Made by a program: the position numbers and the translations under genes. A DNA stretch of 24,234 bases from Verrucomicrobia bacterium UBA2970 (GTDB lineage: Bacteria; Verrucomicrobiota; Verrucomicrobiia; Limisphaerales; AAA164-E04). Shown piece after piece: positions 24,171-24,234 of the stretch (its first letter is position 1; each line of letters starts with the position of its first letter). The stretch is from assembly GCA_002348345.1 (NCBI GenBank), contig DEAY01000235.1, forward strand, positions 1 through 24,234. The letters are read 5' to 3'. The notes beneath the pieces were generated by a model. The model was not told the origin of the DNA. It ran no database searches and saw only the letters and a program-made list of their open reading frames with translations.

Positions 24171-24234
24171 GACTCTAGTCCACTCCACTATGTCCCGTGC
24201 CGCTGCGCAAATCAAACAAAGACTCCTCGTCATT

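Noticed and set aside
24171..24233. ATG at 24233 as start of the PSD1 gene
   Set aside because: The added 21 residues are not signal-like, and the next ATG gives a normal signal peptide; however the longer form cannot be ruled out at the window edge.

Overview
The window looks like chromosome from a PVC-group bacterium, most likely Verrucomicrobiota or possibly Planctomycetota. The reasons are a PSCyt1/DUF1549/DUF1553 (PSD1) cytochrome protein next to a Tat-exported DUF1501 protein, a secreted HEAT-repeat sulfatase, and two very large exported FG-GAP/VCBS-ASPIC/UnbV proteins. Base composition is moderately GC-rich except for a visibly more A/T-rich stretch at about 17.9-19.6 kb. I saw no tRNA, rRNA, CRISPR array, insertion sequence or integrase.

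Left part (1-7.7 kb): a fused small-plus-large TRAP transporter permease runs in from the left edge on the + strand. It converges on a minus-strand three-gene unit read as cysteine desulfurase, then a nuclease-helicase of the XPD/DinG type, then a membrane-anchored TPR protein. The first two overlap in a GTGA start/stop junction. The helicase carries a four-cysteine Fe-S cluster motif, so the desulfurase may help supply the cluster.

Centre (8.0-15.4 kb): two tandem + strand genes only 5 bases apart encode paralogous exported proteins of 1238 and 1220 residues. Each is an internal duplication: seven D-x-D-x-D-G-type calcium loops then an ASPIC/UnbV domain, and then the same again. This suggests two seven-bladed propellers per protein.

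Right part (15.9-24.2 kb): a secreted HEAT-sulfatase fusion (+) and, about 3 kb away, a PSD1 plus DUF1501 pair (-). These families often occur together in PVC polysaccharide-degradation loci. Between them sits an A/T-richer island with a clearly broken YdeI/OmpD-associated gene (three in-frame stops and one frameshift) and an orphan SAM-dependent methyltransferase. The sulfatase's active-site motif reads C-A-I-N-R instead of the usual C-x-P-x-R. The strongest follow-up targets are the 7+7 propeller twins, the altered sulfatase motif, the desulfurase/helicase coupling and the decayed island.
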